This document shows, one piece after another, positions 22,441-35,700 of a DNA stretch of 64,000 bases. Source of the stretch: Mantis religiosa. Lineage: Eukaryota; Arthropoda; Insecta; Mantodea; Mantidae. How positions within the stretch are numbered: position 1 is the first letter of the stretch; every line of letters begins with the position of its first letter. Both the position numbers and the translations under genes were made by a program. The stretch covers positions 69,853,316 through 69,917,315 of the forward strand of contig CM060953.1 in assembly GCA_030765055.1 (NCBI GenBank), read 5' to 3'. A model generated the notes under the pieces. The model made no database searches. It was not told the origin of the DNA and saw only the letters and a program-made list of their open reading frames with translations.

Positions 22441-25067
22441 TTTGGCATGCGCAGTGTGCTGATTGCACTTTCTTTTGCTCAGGCACATGTTTCATTTGTT
22501 TCACAATTCCCATTTTCCCATGGGGATGCATATTAGTAGGGATAGCACTTTGTAGAATGGCTTTTCTGACTGTCAATTTGCCTGTGTCGTACTTCTGTTA
22601 ATAGTTATGGGAGTAATTCTCAGAACACCTAATTTATATACGTGAATAATTTGGGTTTTAAAATTGGCTCGAACACCGCCCTATTTCTCGGTGTGGCTGC
22701 AGTCGTATGGGGTAAAGTAACGGTAATGTTAAATAAGGTTGTCTGTAATCTGTGACGCCTGAAAGGCTAGAGTTGTAATATTTTTTTAATTAAATGCAAT
22801 TAGCCAGATTGTTGTATACTTGACAAAGAAAGTAGAGGGCAAACCTTTGCCAGAATCCTTTCTGCTGATTACTTCCAACCACATGGTCCTTATCACTTGA
22901 ATTTCTCCCCCTTTCCACAATTGTACCTAGACTCCACGGTGCAGTAGCAATGTTTACAATATTATGTTTGCAGAAGTTTTGTTGTAAGTGGAATACAGTT
23001 ATCCATAAAATAAGACCTGAAGCTTTCCTGGTGATGAATATGTTCGAGATCCTCTCGGGAAACAAGACGGGTGAAAAAAAGATAAGAAATCGACGTCTCG
23101 GAAGAGTACATCTCTCCCATCCTCAGGATATTTTAAGAAATGTTATAACCACAAAATGTAGCTGGATATAGCACAAATATTAACAAAGACAAAACACTAT
23201 CAACACTCACATCACTGAACAAAAGACTGTTTGCAGTCAGGCCAGGTCAGGAGATGGCCAATGAAACGTAACTACTTAACTTGATGATCAAGCTGTACAG
23301 ATCTGTACTTCTTAAGCCAACAGATTTCCATTTTTAAGGTCGGTTTCCAAGAGGAGCTGAACTGAACATGAGCTTTCAGATCATTAACTCATTGTCCTTT
23401 CACCTGTTTCCTGAGATCTCGAACAATTATTCATGTTAGACAAATATGTTGAATTTTGTGATATTCGGAGAGTAGAAGGAATAAACTGTCAGATGTTATT
23501 CTATTTTGCTGTGAAATTTCACTTTTATTGTTAGTTGACTGCAAGTTCACACAAAACTTTCCTACAAAAGATATTTCTATGAAGTATACAGAACAATTAC
23601 AGGATGCTTGAACTTTACATTCTGCCTCAAAATCTGATATTAAACGTAATAGAATTAGGTCATAGATACATTCCTGTAAACAGAATTGACTTAAACCAGC
23701 AACTATTCCAAAAACTATTAATATTACATGAAGGAGTTATTGATCAACTATTATAAAATAGTATAGTATGCAATGCGACTATAATGGTAAAGTATATTAA
23801 GCGAGCAAAGCAAAGTGGGGTTAATAATACCTGCATTTTAATTACCATTATAGTCAAGTTTCATATGACTATGCTTGATCATGTATCTAAATTGAAGGTT
23901 TCATTTCGAAGTATTCATTCCTGGTGTTAGTGATGTTACAATCGTTATTCCTTTATCTAAATCAAGACATTATGCAGGCGCAGGAATACTGATTACTTTC
24001 CTATAAACAGCTAACGTGCAACACAGTTTAACCAAAAAGAAAGTATAGACAAACTGGAACAAATTGAATTTATTGAAATATCATTTGCAACTAATGCTAC
24101 TCATATGCAACTATTTCAAATATAGATTATTTATTGTACAAAGTGAAATGAATTTGAAGGAATAAACTTTTTTTGAATAGCTGAAGTAAAAAGTGAATCA
24201 ATGTTAATTTGTTACACTTTCAGTATTGTGTTTGAAATTTCAAATATATTTTGTACAGATTCTTCAACATATCCTTTTGCAACAGTTGTGGATTTCATAT
24301 TTTGATACAATTCTTCGAAATATACTAGGAATACATTTTCTGAAAACAAATTTATACCTTTTAAAATTCTCTAATCCATGAATTGTGAATACAATTCCGT
24401 GTACATCTATCTTGACTTTTGTGGCAACCAGTTATTGTAACATTGCGTGCTTTTGCCGTAATTTCTAGAGGTGCAAGTTCAATGTCACCATTACTAGTGT
24501 CAAACATTTTGACTTTTTTTCTAAACTGGCACTAGTACCATTGATGATCGAAACGAGAATAATCAATACTTGCACTTTCACAATGTTACGTTGCCACTTC
24601 TGATTGGTCGAATACCAATACTTTAATGAGACCCACTTAAGTACTGCTACCAGTCATAAATACTAATACATACATGGTCGAGCATAAAGAGTACTTTTCA
24701 TACTAGCCTAATACTGTTGTGCTAGAGATGACAAATCAGTTATTCTATGTGAGCTTTAATCAAACATTTTAAAAATGAATAACTCAGATGCAGTCATGTC
24801 TAGTGAAGCTCAAATAATGGGAGTTTTTTGCGCCATCAGTAGCATTATGGTATTAGAGCATAGGATCAGCTGAGCTAGACAGACAGCTAGGCAGATAAAA
24901 ATACACATTCCTGGCAGCAGTAGCTACTGGAAATGTGATTAATACTATATGTACGTGCTCCCTTGCTACTCACGGTGCAATTGCCTCGTGTTACTAACCA
25001 TTTACATGGGAGCATCCATTTAAAAGTTGGTGTTCTGTGATGGAACTGTAACTCTCTTCTACTCTTA
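22441..25067. other. AT-rich region downstream of the host gene; one short MITE-like inverted repeat
   Basis: No gene is supported. At about 23778-23864 the 14-bp arms GACTATAATGGTAA and TTACCATTATAGTC face each other across about 60 bp, with weaker complementarity extending outwards, resembling a tiny MITE. Otherwise I see nothing. Confidence 0.45.
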
Positions 25068-25583
25068 ATGACCAGTCCAGTGTACTGGTCATTTGCACTA
25101 TGTGGTTAGCAACTGGTAATTCATAGCTTGATTGGCACAACTGTGTTCATTACCTTAGAAGTTTTTGATTGGTGATTATGTACTTGCTTCAGTGCAAGTT
25201 ATGTTTGATTTTTGTTTTTTTCATTTATTTGTTACATTATTTTTCAGCTTTTCTTGTTAATTTTTCAAACATTACCTGAATCAAACAGCCAATTATTTTC
25301 TCGGCACTTATTTGTGACAAGTATCAATAAACCAACTACAAATAGTTTTGAGACTAATTTTGACATCCCTGTTACTAAATTCCTCCAAACACATATAGCC
25401 AATTATTTGTATATCTTATTTATATTGTTATTTGGCTTGAGTAAACAGTATTAATAACCTCAGTAGGTGAAACCAGCGATAAACAGTATATACATCTTTG
25501 GAATATAATGGATGGGTTGCAGAAGGGGAGGTTTCATACGGAAAACAACATGTATGATAAGCTGCCACACATAAAATGGCAAT

Positions 25584-25589
25584 TTTATT
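25584..25589 (-). terminator. Possible polyadenylation signal of the SAM synthetase gene
   Basis: AATAAA on the minus strand, the first canonical signal I find downstream of the stop codon at 26617, about 1 kb away. In AT-rich DNA such hexamers are frequent by chance, so the 3' end is only a suggestion. Confidence 0.25.
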
Positions 25590-26616
25590 TTTCGTTCTTC
25601 ATTCCACATGCACTTGTATGAAATACAGTACCTTAAGAATAAACCTTTTGTTTCTGGGGGAAGCACAAAGTTGCAGCACAACTAAGACAATAAAAATTGT
25701 TCTAGTCACATTTCATTACTCTTATCTACAACAAATCACACCTATAATCCCTCTTTGTGCCTAGGGGTCATTAAGATAAATGCGCGAAACACAAATAATA
25801 TTTAACAAAATTATGGTCTAAGAAAATCAATTTTATGCAAAAGCTACGTTCTCCAGGAGTCTGAATAGATCGGAGTGTTTTCGGAAATGCTCTTTTCCAA
25901 TAGATTCTTTTTCGTAAACACAACACAAAATGTGTGGAGTTTTACCACTCAGAGAAAAAACCTCTAGTGGGAAAGGCGCTTTCTGGGGCCACACACATTT
26001 GCAGCAAAGACCTGGAGTCTTTCACTGTGATCTATTCAGAGCCGGGCTTTGACTTCCCCCAACATCCGACTGGTCCCCAAATGTCCGACACATTTTGCTT
26101 CGTACACCAGGGGACTGAAGTAGTACCATCATTATTAAGTATATACCATGCCAAATTTGCACAAGCATATATGCCACCCCTAGTTTACATTAATAAAAAG
26201 GTAAATCCACAGACGCAGACAACAATCACATCAAAATATATACAAATTATTTATAAAACATTTTGTAGTTTTTTATATAAAAACAAGGATTCAATGTTTA
26301 CAATTCTATACTGCTAATTACACATTAACAAAGGGAAGAAATTAACAGAGGACAAAATACTCGTGCAAATGGCATAATATTACCCAAAAGTCGAGGTTCA
26401 GAATACCTAAAACTGAACAAGCTGAGACTTCATCATCTCTTAGCTTGCTTACTCTTACATTATTTCCTGTGTAATTTACATTTAACATGTATTGTCCTAT
26501 ACTGTTATGTACACAAATCAACACTACAGCAAATAAAAGTTTACTGTCATCACAGTATGGAGAAAAGAGGACAGGACAAAGAAATGGACAAATAATTAAC
26601 TGTAACTTTCCATTCA
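25590..26616 (-). other. Presumed 3' UTR of SAM synthetase
   Basis: It follows the stop codon directly. 25860-26110 is noticeably less AT-rich than its surroundings and gives a 127-codon frame on the opposite strand without recognisable motifs, probably fortuitous. I found no UACAGARA-type motif here, unlike the hairpins of the vertebrate MAT2A 3' UTR. Confidence 0.35.
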
Positions 26617-26719
26617 TCAAACGATTAGTTTTTTGGGCTGCTCCCATGGAAAGATATCTCGTCCAAAATGACCATAAGTACTAGTTTGCTGATAAATAGG
26701 ATTGCGCAGATTAAGCTCC
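26617..26719 (-). CDS. Sam-S: SAM synthetase exon 9 (terminal)
   Basis: 103 coding bases. Acceptor GTTTCAG|GGAGCT. The first base completes a Lys codon, followed by [19 protein letters not shown] and [14 protein letters not shown], then TGA at 26619-26617. It ends the protein exactly where animal MATs end. The preceding intron is 8.1 kb and full of transposons. Confidence 0.93.
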
Positions 26720-29700
26720 CTGAAACAAACAGAAGTACAAAATTCTTATTCAAATGTCAGTGCAGCATTATGTTTAATTTATGCATAGTTTGACTCATTG
26801 CCATTGACCAAATGCAACATTCTTATCTGCTGAGGTCCTAGTAAAAGCAGCTAAAATGCAACCATAACAAAAATACCAATACAATTTTCCAACAATAACC
26901 TGCAGTTCCTTTTGGTCTTTCTTTGGATGGAATGTGTGACAACTTTAGAAAAGAAATAGGGAATAAGATCAAAATTGAACAAACATATAAAGTTTGTTAT
27001 ACTGGTAACTTAGTAAGAGCTCACAGATATTCCCTTCTGGGACTAAACCAGGTTGTAAAACTATAAACCTAAGTTCATTCAATATTTACATTACTATTTC
27101 TTACATATAAAATTTAACCTTGGGGTTTCTTTAATTTTGGCAACAGAATTCTTTTGAGTGCTTTGAATACATTGCAATTTGATTCACTCAGTTCTAGAGA
27201 ATCTGATATCATCAGTAGGCAAATTAATTTTTCTTGCAGCAAACTAATGTCATTTTAGAAAGAATGTGAACTGGATATAAGGTTTAACTGAAAATGTTAA
27301 ACTGATTTATGTTAACTTCTAAAACATATGATTCAATTATTTTTCAATTAGAAATATAGAATAACAAGTAAGAGCGAAAAGTTCTTGGCATATCAATTAA
27401 CAAATCACTTTCCACAATTCAGATTAAGTAACACAAGAGCATTGATTCAAGAAAGTCATTAGGATTTATTCATTAACGTTGGCAATATTCTATAATCTTC
27501 AAACAGTTTATTGCAAATAAATAAAATGTACAATGCAAGATAGTAACCCACCTTGACAACCCAGAATTTATGTTCTTCCATTAATTATTTATGATAATTT
27601 AAAATTTATAAGGATTACAATGTCATTTGTATTTATACTTGGACTGGATGCTGTAGCAGCAAAATAAAGTTTTAACCCTTTTTCATATAAATTTGCTGTT
27701 TTTAATAGTTTGATTTATAGATTAATAAATATATCCCTGAATAAAGAAGAATTCAATAAAGAATATAAACATAGTATTAATACTGCTTTAATGGTTTTAA
27801 TAAACACTATACAAAAAAATCGAAAATTTTAAATATCAAAAAACTGATTTCTACCCTTAAAAAATAAAACTTTAGTTCCTCAAAATAGAGTTAAAAATTT
27901 ACTACATTTTTCTAAAAAAGATAAAATTCCTAATAAAAAATCTGGTATTAAACAAACTGATAAATTGGCCGTAGCAGATTATTTTTGGTCATTTAACAAT
28001 GAAATAAATCCTGAAGTTAAATTATTAAAATAATTAAATGGTCCGGTAGATTTAATAGTTTGGGAAAAGATATTTATTTTAAAAAATAAACATTACGTAA
28101 TGCACTTTGAAATACCAGCAGTTGATTCTGCTTTTAGGTTTGTTTTCTTTTCAGATGTTGGTGATACAGAAAAAACATAACATGGTAACTGGAATCCTTG
28201 ACAACAGTTTATTTGTGGACTGAAGATACAAACAATCTGTGAAATCGATCTTCATTAGAAAGAAGTATTAACACCAATTTCTTAAGATAAGTGAAGCCTT
28301 TGTAACAAATATTTATATTTGTGTAATATTTATTGCTTCACTGTAGCTAGCTTCATTTTCTACGTAACCTAATCAAAGTCCTAGATTTTGTGTAATTTAA
28401 TGTACACCATTCCTCTGTAACTCATTCAATATTTTAATCTATCCTTTTCACTATATTGCATCAGCACACAATGCTGCACAAATCAAGCAAGAAAAATTAT
28501 GAAATAGAAAGTGCTTTAGGCTGGCAAGTGATACCATCAAGGAAGTCCAGCAGCATTGACGTGGCATGACAGTAACTTTTAGCACAGCTGGTAGAAGAGG
28601 ATGCCCTGTTCTCTGTAATTAGCAGATGCTCACTCCTTTAATGATACTAATATTGCTCAGCAAAAGCATGCTAGCATTATAGTTAATTACAACAAAGGAA
28701 ATTAATCCACAAAACTTGATATGTCCACAATATTACTTTGGCCCTGCAGAACAAATTCAGTGTACAACACCTTTTGAAATCACATAATACAAAAGAGAAA
28801 CCCACAGACAGCACCGCAAGTGTATATCGGATAATTTGCAAAGGCTGTGACAACTTTTACACTGGCAAACCAAAAAGGAATTTGAACATTAGACTTAAAG
28901 AGCATTTCAGGAACAGTAGTGTACCATTTTTTGCTACAATGCACAAAACCCTAAAATAATTCAAAAACTACCAAGAAAATCAGCTGTTGCCATCTTTCAT
29001 TCCATAACTGGACATTATTGTCTGAATAAACCATCTTTATAGGGAGATTATTAAACGCGCGCACACACACACTATTTTTGGAATGAGAATTGTGATAAAG
29101 AACAAGAAATCCATTTATTAAAAACTGCTCAGGGTTCAACTACATCAACCACGTGAGAAAAGATATTGTAACGGGAGCGCTGAAACACCCTGTGAAAGCA
29201 GCTGGCAGCAGAAGGCAGGGGAGGTTCGGTTAGCCACACCTCCTCCTCGTTCGTCTTGTAGTGGTGACAGGCTGTGGTCAGGGAAAAAACATGACTGTGT
29301 CGCCTGTTTTCTCTACACCTGTTTCTCGATCTTTCTGTTACTAGAACAATCCGGTAAACACCAGAAGGCGGGATATTCCGATATAAAGAGGGTTACAGAC
29401 AGACGGAGTTAGTTAGTCAGTTGTTGGTTGAGTTGGTCAATCAGTTGGTTAGTGTGTGTGAGTGAGGACAGTTCTTGGTGTAAGAAGGCAGTGTTAGTCG
29501 GTGACGTGTTAATGAACGAAAGGGTTGTGCAGCGGAAGACTGTACGAACTGTGAATGTGTACCGGAGCTTATGTAATCGCGAGTAAAAGTGAAGTTGTAA
29601 CGGACGAACTGGTAAATTGTAATTGTGTGCAGCAAGTAATTCTGTGTAATTGGCAAGTGTTAAACTGTAAGTCGGTGGAAATAAAGAACATTTTTTGGGT

Positions 29701-32700
29701 GGTGTAATTGGACTTTTTATTCCACGAACCCACAAAGTCACACTGGTGTCAGAAGTGGGATAACAACATCACCGAACATTACAACGATGGAGGCGGCATT
29801 AGAAAAGATTTTAGCGGAACTGGAAGAAATGAAGACGGCCAACGACAACCTCACCGCCGAGTTGAAACAAATGAAGACGGCCAACGACAACCTCACCGCC
29901 GAGTTGAAACAAATGAAGACGGCAAATGAAAACCTCGCTGCAAAAACAGAAACGGCTAACAACAACTTGGCCACGACAATGACCTCAAAGATGGCCGAAC
30001 TGACCACGGAAATGAAGGTGGCGAACGAGGCTCTCGCCGCAAAGTTTGAGGAACGTTTGGCCGGCGTGAGGGATGACGTCGCGAACCTGGGCAAGTGGAA
30101 GGGTCAAGTAGACGACCGCCTTAATGATTTAGAGGAAAAGGCCGACAACATCGCAAAACCCCTTACCCGCCTGACGGAGGAAAACCGGCCTTATGTGTGG
30201 ACGGAGGACGCCGAAGACGCTTTCCAGCACCCGAAGGGGACCCTGTGCAGTGCTTCAATTTTGGGTTTCCCACAACCGGGTGGCGCCTTCATTGTGGACA
30301 CCGACGCCAGCGACCATTGCATTGGAGGTGTCCTATCGCAGATCCAGGACGGCCACGAGCGCACAAGAGTGGAAGAGGAGGAGCGTGCCGCAGCAGTCCG
30401 AGTAGTTGTGGCAGTGCCTGCTGAAGGCTGGGATAGCGCAGGCCTGAGGAGGGAGCAGCTGGCGGACGCAGACTTGGGGCCACTCTTGAGGGAAGTGGAC
30501 GCAGGGACGAGACCAACCTGGGAGGACATCGCACCGAGGAGCGCCACCTACAAGTCGCACTGGGCCCGATGGGACTCGTTGAAGACCAGAGAGGGCGTGC
30601 TGTTCCGGGTATGGGAGTCACCCGATGGGAAGGCGCAGAGAGAACAGTTGGTACTTCCCCAGAGCAAGGTCCCGGAAGTCTTGGAGGAAGTGCACGCCGG
30701 TACTTCAGGAGGGCACCTGGGAGCGAACCGAATGATTCACAAACTACGGCAGCGCTACTTCTGGCTGAGACTCCGAGCAGATGCTGGTGGTACACCTGGA
30801 CCGCCTCGCACGCTACGATGGGGCTGTTCGAGGCGAACAGCTTTGAGGAGGGAGCAGTGTAACGGGAGCGCTGAAACACCCTGTGAAAGCAGCTGGCAGC
30901 AGAAGGCAGGGGAGGTTCGGTTAGCCACACCTCCTCCTCGTTCGTCTTGTAGTGGTGACAGGCTGTGGTCAGGGAAAAAACATGACTGTGTCGCCTGTTT
31001 TCTCTACACCTGTTTCTCGATCTTTCTGTTACTAGAACAATCCGGTAAACACCAGAAGGCGGGATATTCCGATATAAAGAGGGTTACAGACAGACGGAGT
31101 TAGTTAGTCAGTTGTTGGTTGAGTTGGTCAATCAGTTGGTTAGTGTGTGTGAGTGAGGACAGTTCTTGGTGTAAGAAGGCAGTGTTAGTCGGTGACGTGT
31201 TAATGAACGAAAGGGTTGTGCAGCGGAAGACTGTACGAACTGTGAATGTGTACCGGAGCTTATGTAATCGCGAGTACAAGTGAAGTTGTAACGGACGAAC
31301 TGGTAAATTGTAATTGTGTGCAGCAAGTAATTCTGTGTAATTGGCAAGTGTTAAACTGTAAGTCGGTGGAAATAAAGAACATTTTTTGGGTGGTGTAATT
31401 GGACTTTTTATTCCACGAACCCACAAAGTCACAATATTCATAAAGAAATACGAAGGAAAACTGGTCAAAATACCAACAGAGCTACCCCTATCTCCTCCGA
31501 CCACTTCACCCAATCAAAATTCAACAGTCAACATTAGCCAAGCATGTTAGGAAGGTCCTAATGAATTGTGCTCGAGGTAAACACTAGCAATATATGGAGC
31601 ACCGAGTACTAATTTGATTCAAATTTATACTAAATTAATATTCTAAATTTTGTGTTTTCATTATGTTTTCCCTTATATAATGCTTGTTCCTCCAAAACTG
31701 TGTCAATATTCGAATGTATCTGTTGGGATGTCACAGAAAGATATTCACAGCAAAGGCATTCACCGCTAAGGCACAGCATTGGAGGACATCTAAATATTTT
31801 CATAGCCTGCATGGTGGATATTCTGAATTTACATTTTCAAAGGAATCCAAGTGTTGAAACAGTTATTTTAGATCTAATTTCATTTAAAATGTTTTATGAT
31901 TGTAGTAGATAGGGGATGAGGCTAAAAAGAACTATTGAAAGTGAGATAGTAGAGTGATAGAAGAAAAGTGAAATGAATATTAGTAATGATTTTAATTATT
32001 AGTGAAATATTACATAATTTATTATAATGATAGTGTGAAAAATTAAAAAAAAAAAAAATAATTACAAAATATTAGATATGGCAAAGAACATTGCTCAAAT
32101 AGAATATGTCGTGGACCAATTGAAATATGTTGAATTACTCTAGCAATGGCCAGACCAATGACTTGGAACTAGCCGAAGTTGACATTCTTCTGCAACTACA
32201 GTCGGGCCGTTCTTTCTCCGGCTCTGACAGTTCTCGAGGGGGGGAAGTGCGCTGTTGCCAGTTCTTTAGCGGGAATTTCAAGCAGAGGAACATGTGTATT
32301 TTAAATATTTCACGCATTTGCAGATCGTAACTTCGTAAATGAACGTGGATAATGTGTATATACATGATCCCAGAATAGTTGCATATGGAGACAATGTACC
32401 ATACCATTTATTGGAAAAGAAATAACAAAAAGCTACGTTTACTGAAATTGGCTATTAAACAACTTACATTCAGTCCAGTGGGAAGACGCCGCAATCCTCG
32501 TAAATATCCATATCTTCATCTTCACTCATCGCGGCTTCATCACTGGAGTCGCTGCTGACGTCATCTTCACTGAATGAAATTATCAGCTCCTCCACACGTG
32601 TTTCCACTATGCCGTCGTCTTCCTTGGCTTGTCTTAAAAGTTTCCAAGTATGATCCACGGCACTTTGCCAGTTATCCTGGATCACTTGTTTAACACCATT

Positions 32701-35700
32701 TTGCACTAATAGCTGAACATCAGAAATGCGGAATGTTGTGTTATGTTCTGCAACATAACCTTTCACTTGTGCCCAAATCAGTTCGATGGCATTGAAATGA
32801 CTGATAAGGAGGGAGCCTGATTACAATGTGACCGTGAGCAGCAGCAATACTGTCTATTTCATGAGTGCAGAAACGTGGCTTGTAAAGTTTTACAATTTGC
32901 AGGAGTTCTGCTTTCGTCATTTCTGCGGACGCTCCAGGTATGTTTTTGTTCTCCAACCACTGTAAAATGACGCTTTTCCTGTCGCACATTGTCGGTGCTT
33001 TGTTTAATTGGACTGAATGGTATGGCGCATTGTCCATAACAATAATTGAATTGGCACTGATCTTTGGCAGAAGAGATTCTTGGAACCAGTTCTTGAATGT
33101 ATCTCCATTCATTTCTTCGTGATAATCACGCGTGCTCTTTGATCTGAATAAGAGCATTGCTCCTGGAATAAAACCACGTACACCACCAGCATGGAGCAAA
33201 ATCAATCTGCTTCCTTTTCCAACTGGCACTTTCATTGTGCCTGCAATAGTGTCATCTGTCCATGCCTTTGTCTTAGTGTGTCCTGCATTTACCCACGTTT
33301 CATCAAGCCATACCACCTTTTCGGGATTGCTTTTTAGAATTTCCCGCAAAAATCTGCCTCTCCATGCAACTATGTCACTTCTTTCCATTACAGCTTTCCT
33401 CCCAGAAAAACTTTTAAACTGAAAACCTAGTTCTTTCAGTACTTTACTTAGGCTGGTTTTTCCGCCATCGAATAAGCCAGCTTCCTTTAAAGAACACAGC
33501 AACTTCGCACGAGTGGGAAATTCCTTTCTCATATAATATTGATATACATGTCGCCTTATAGCATCCCTTTGAAAAGCATCAAGTGAAGATTTAAGGCTGA
33601 CTCGTTGCCTTTGCTTTCCCGGTGTACGCAGAACTGCAGACGGCAAACTTAAAATCGGCTGGGCACTTTTCCTTGGTCACATTCTTCACGGTGGTTTTTC
33701 CCACCTTCAAGGCATCAAACTCTGTCCAGCACCTTGGTAACAGGTAGTAGAGGTCCACCATTGTCCCGCTCCTTCTCGAAGTACTCACGTAGCCTGAATA
33801 TAAATTCACGGCTTTGGCTCTTATAAGAGCCGATTCTTTTCTTGGATTCTGACGAACCAGTAGCCATATTACTATAATAGCAATAATAATAAGACTTACA
33901 GACGCTAGAAATCGGAATTCACGCACACACAAAAACTTAAACAAACCACCAGCGCGGATTCCAAAAGCAACTAAAAGACACGTGGTCCACACAAAATTGA
34001 GGCGGCAACACGGTGCTGGATTTGCAAGCCACGCCCAGCAGCGACAACGCTGATTGGCGCTAGCAGACAGTTTTAGCTTCCTGACCACGACACCGGATGT
34101 ACAGACTCCCAGTATCACCAACAGATGCAGTTGGTGTGCGTGAAAGGTGTGAACGAAATATTTGAATAGAGTGATGTTGTAAAGAATATCTTGCATGATA
34201 ATGAAATTACAAGTTGTATTTCAATGTTTTGAAGCTAATAGATTCCTATACTCTCATTATAAAGATAATTCTGACGATATGTTTTCAATTACTCATTATT
34301 ATATGTTGGTACTAGTAACCTTCCCCCTCCACCTCCTGCAGCCACTAAATGTCAGAGCCGTAGATACAGCGGCCGGACAGTAGTTGCCATGGAGATCGGA
34401 TGCTTATGTTATTCAGTTTGTAAGTTTGCAGAAAGGACATTGTGAAGAATATAATTGTGAAAATAAATAACATTTGCAAAAATGCTTATTTCAGTGTTTC
34501 GACAATTGTAAATTTTTTAATACATTAGAATTTAATTTCAGAAAGAAAGTAAAAAGAATTATTTATTAAAAAAAATCAATAATCGCTTCTCATCCGCGAC
34601 CACACCCTAAGTAAAAAAGTTCCTCATGCTAACAGCAGAGCAGCTGTAGAAATTTCCAGAACCCACCACAACTAGGAACGTTGGGTCCAGAATTCAACAT
34701 GGTGCAGGATCATACATACAAAGTAAAAATATAGCTGCAGCGTGAAAGCGTTTAATTAAGTTTAAATGATTGCTGTATGAGATGGTAGTAAGTTATATCA
34801 ATCTTAACTCACTTGACAATCTTTCCTGGCCGCAGATCAAAATTCTTCTTTACAATTTCTAGAAGTTCCTTCTGCGTTTTATTAGAAGTGCCATAATCGA
34901 AGAGAGTAATAGAAAGTGGTTCAGCAACTCCAATGGCATATGACACCTGGAAACATAAAAACATGTGGCTGAGCCTTTTCTCAGACTGGTCAAGAATCCT
35001 GTATAATAGGAGAGTCAATACACTAAGAACTATCGAGTATGGGAACATGATGTAAACAAGGTCATGATTTTGATGCAGGTTTGCTCTGCTCTGAAAGTGC
35101 AGTATTGAGTTAACAGTGATATGGCGTAGTTTAGTATTTATCATCTTGTCCCGTACTTAGTCACAAGCTCTCAAAAATCATTTAGACATTATTATACAGT
35201 TGTGCAAAGAGGTACTAAACTGCTGAAGTTGCAACCATATAAAATAACTGATATATGTCCTTCAACCAGGTAATTCTATGATTAGGCACAGTTTGTGACA
35301 AACCTCAAAAGTACATACAATGGCAAACTTGATCTCTATTTAATATTTTCTCACAGGTGAGGCTCGATTTCACCTTTATGGATACTGTTGTATACAAAAT
35401 TGTAGTTATTGGAGCTTTGAAAAATCTAATTGTCCATAAAGTATGATGAACACGAAAAAATTGGTGTATCGTGGACTACAAGTGCAGCTGACCCGAATAA
35501 TCACTCAATTTTGGTCCCCAATCTTAGGGAATTAACAGACAGGGAGCTTGTTTTTGCCTCTTTTTCCAAGACCTGTAATGGCCCATATTTCAACTAGAAC
35601 TGAAAGGGTTCGAGAATAGAATTAGATTTCTATCCCTGGGTTGACTTAAAGTGCACATGACAAACACACAAACCCTGGGAGACTTAAAAAACCCACCACG

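Larger units (their letters stand above)
29167..31433 (+). mobile_element. Young, internally deleted gypsy-like LTR retrotransposon
   Basis: Two 576-bp LTRs (29167-29742 and 30858-31433) start TG and end CA. By eye they differ at one base (29586 A, 31277 C). The 4-bp duplication ATAT flanks at 29163-29166 and 31434-31437. A primer-binding-site-like TGGTGTCAGAAGTGGGA starts at 29744, and a purine-rich GAGGAGGGAGCAG precedes the 3' LTR. The interior is only 1115 bp against the usual 4-6 kb, so it must borrow proteins to move. Near-identical LTRs indicate a recent insertion. Confidence 0.9.
28735..31520 (+). pseudogene. Penelope-like GIY-YIG endonuclease fragment, split by an LTR element
   Basis: 28735-28959 has [20 protein letters not shown] and [12 protein letters not shown], the GIY-YIG nuclease signature of Penelope elements, with one frameshift and stop leading into SAVA-type sequence. 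The frame then weakens to INHVRKDI at 29166. It is interrupted by the LTR element 29167-31433 (4-bp duplication ATAT) and seems to resume with [11 protein letters not shown] at 31434 onward. The coordinates therefore span the insertion. Confidence 0.55.

Noticed and set aside
25068..25094. Perfect 10-bp hairpin AATGACCAGT/ACTGGTCATT
   Set aside because: Short, isolated and without neighbouring gene or termination signal; could occur by chance.
25934..26317. 127-codon plus-strand gene opposite the SAM synthetase 3' end
   Set aside because: No recognisable domain and no splice or promoter context; probably fortuitous in a GC-richer part of the 3' UTR.
33591..34196. 201-codon minus-strand frame upstream of the Sailor-like transposase
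   Set aside because: It lies in the transposon's end region and overlaps the transposase start in another frame; no conserved motif, and its counterpart in the 55.9-kb derivative is not preserved as a frame.
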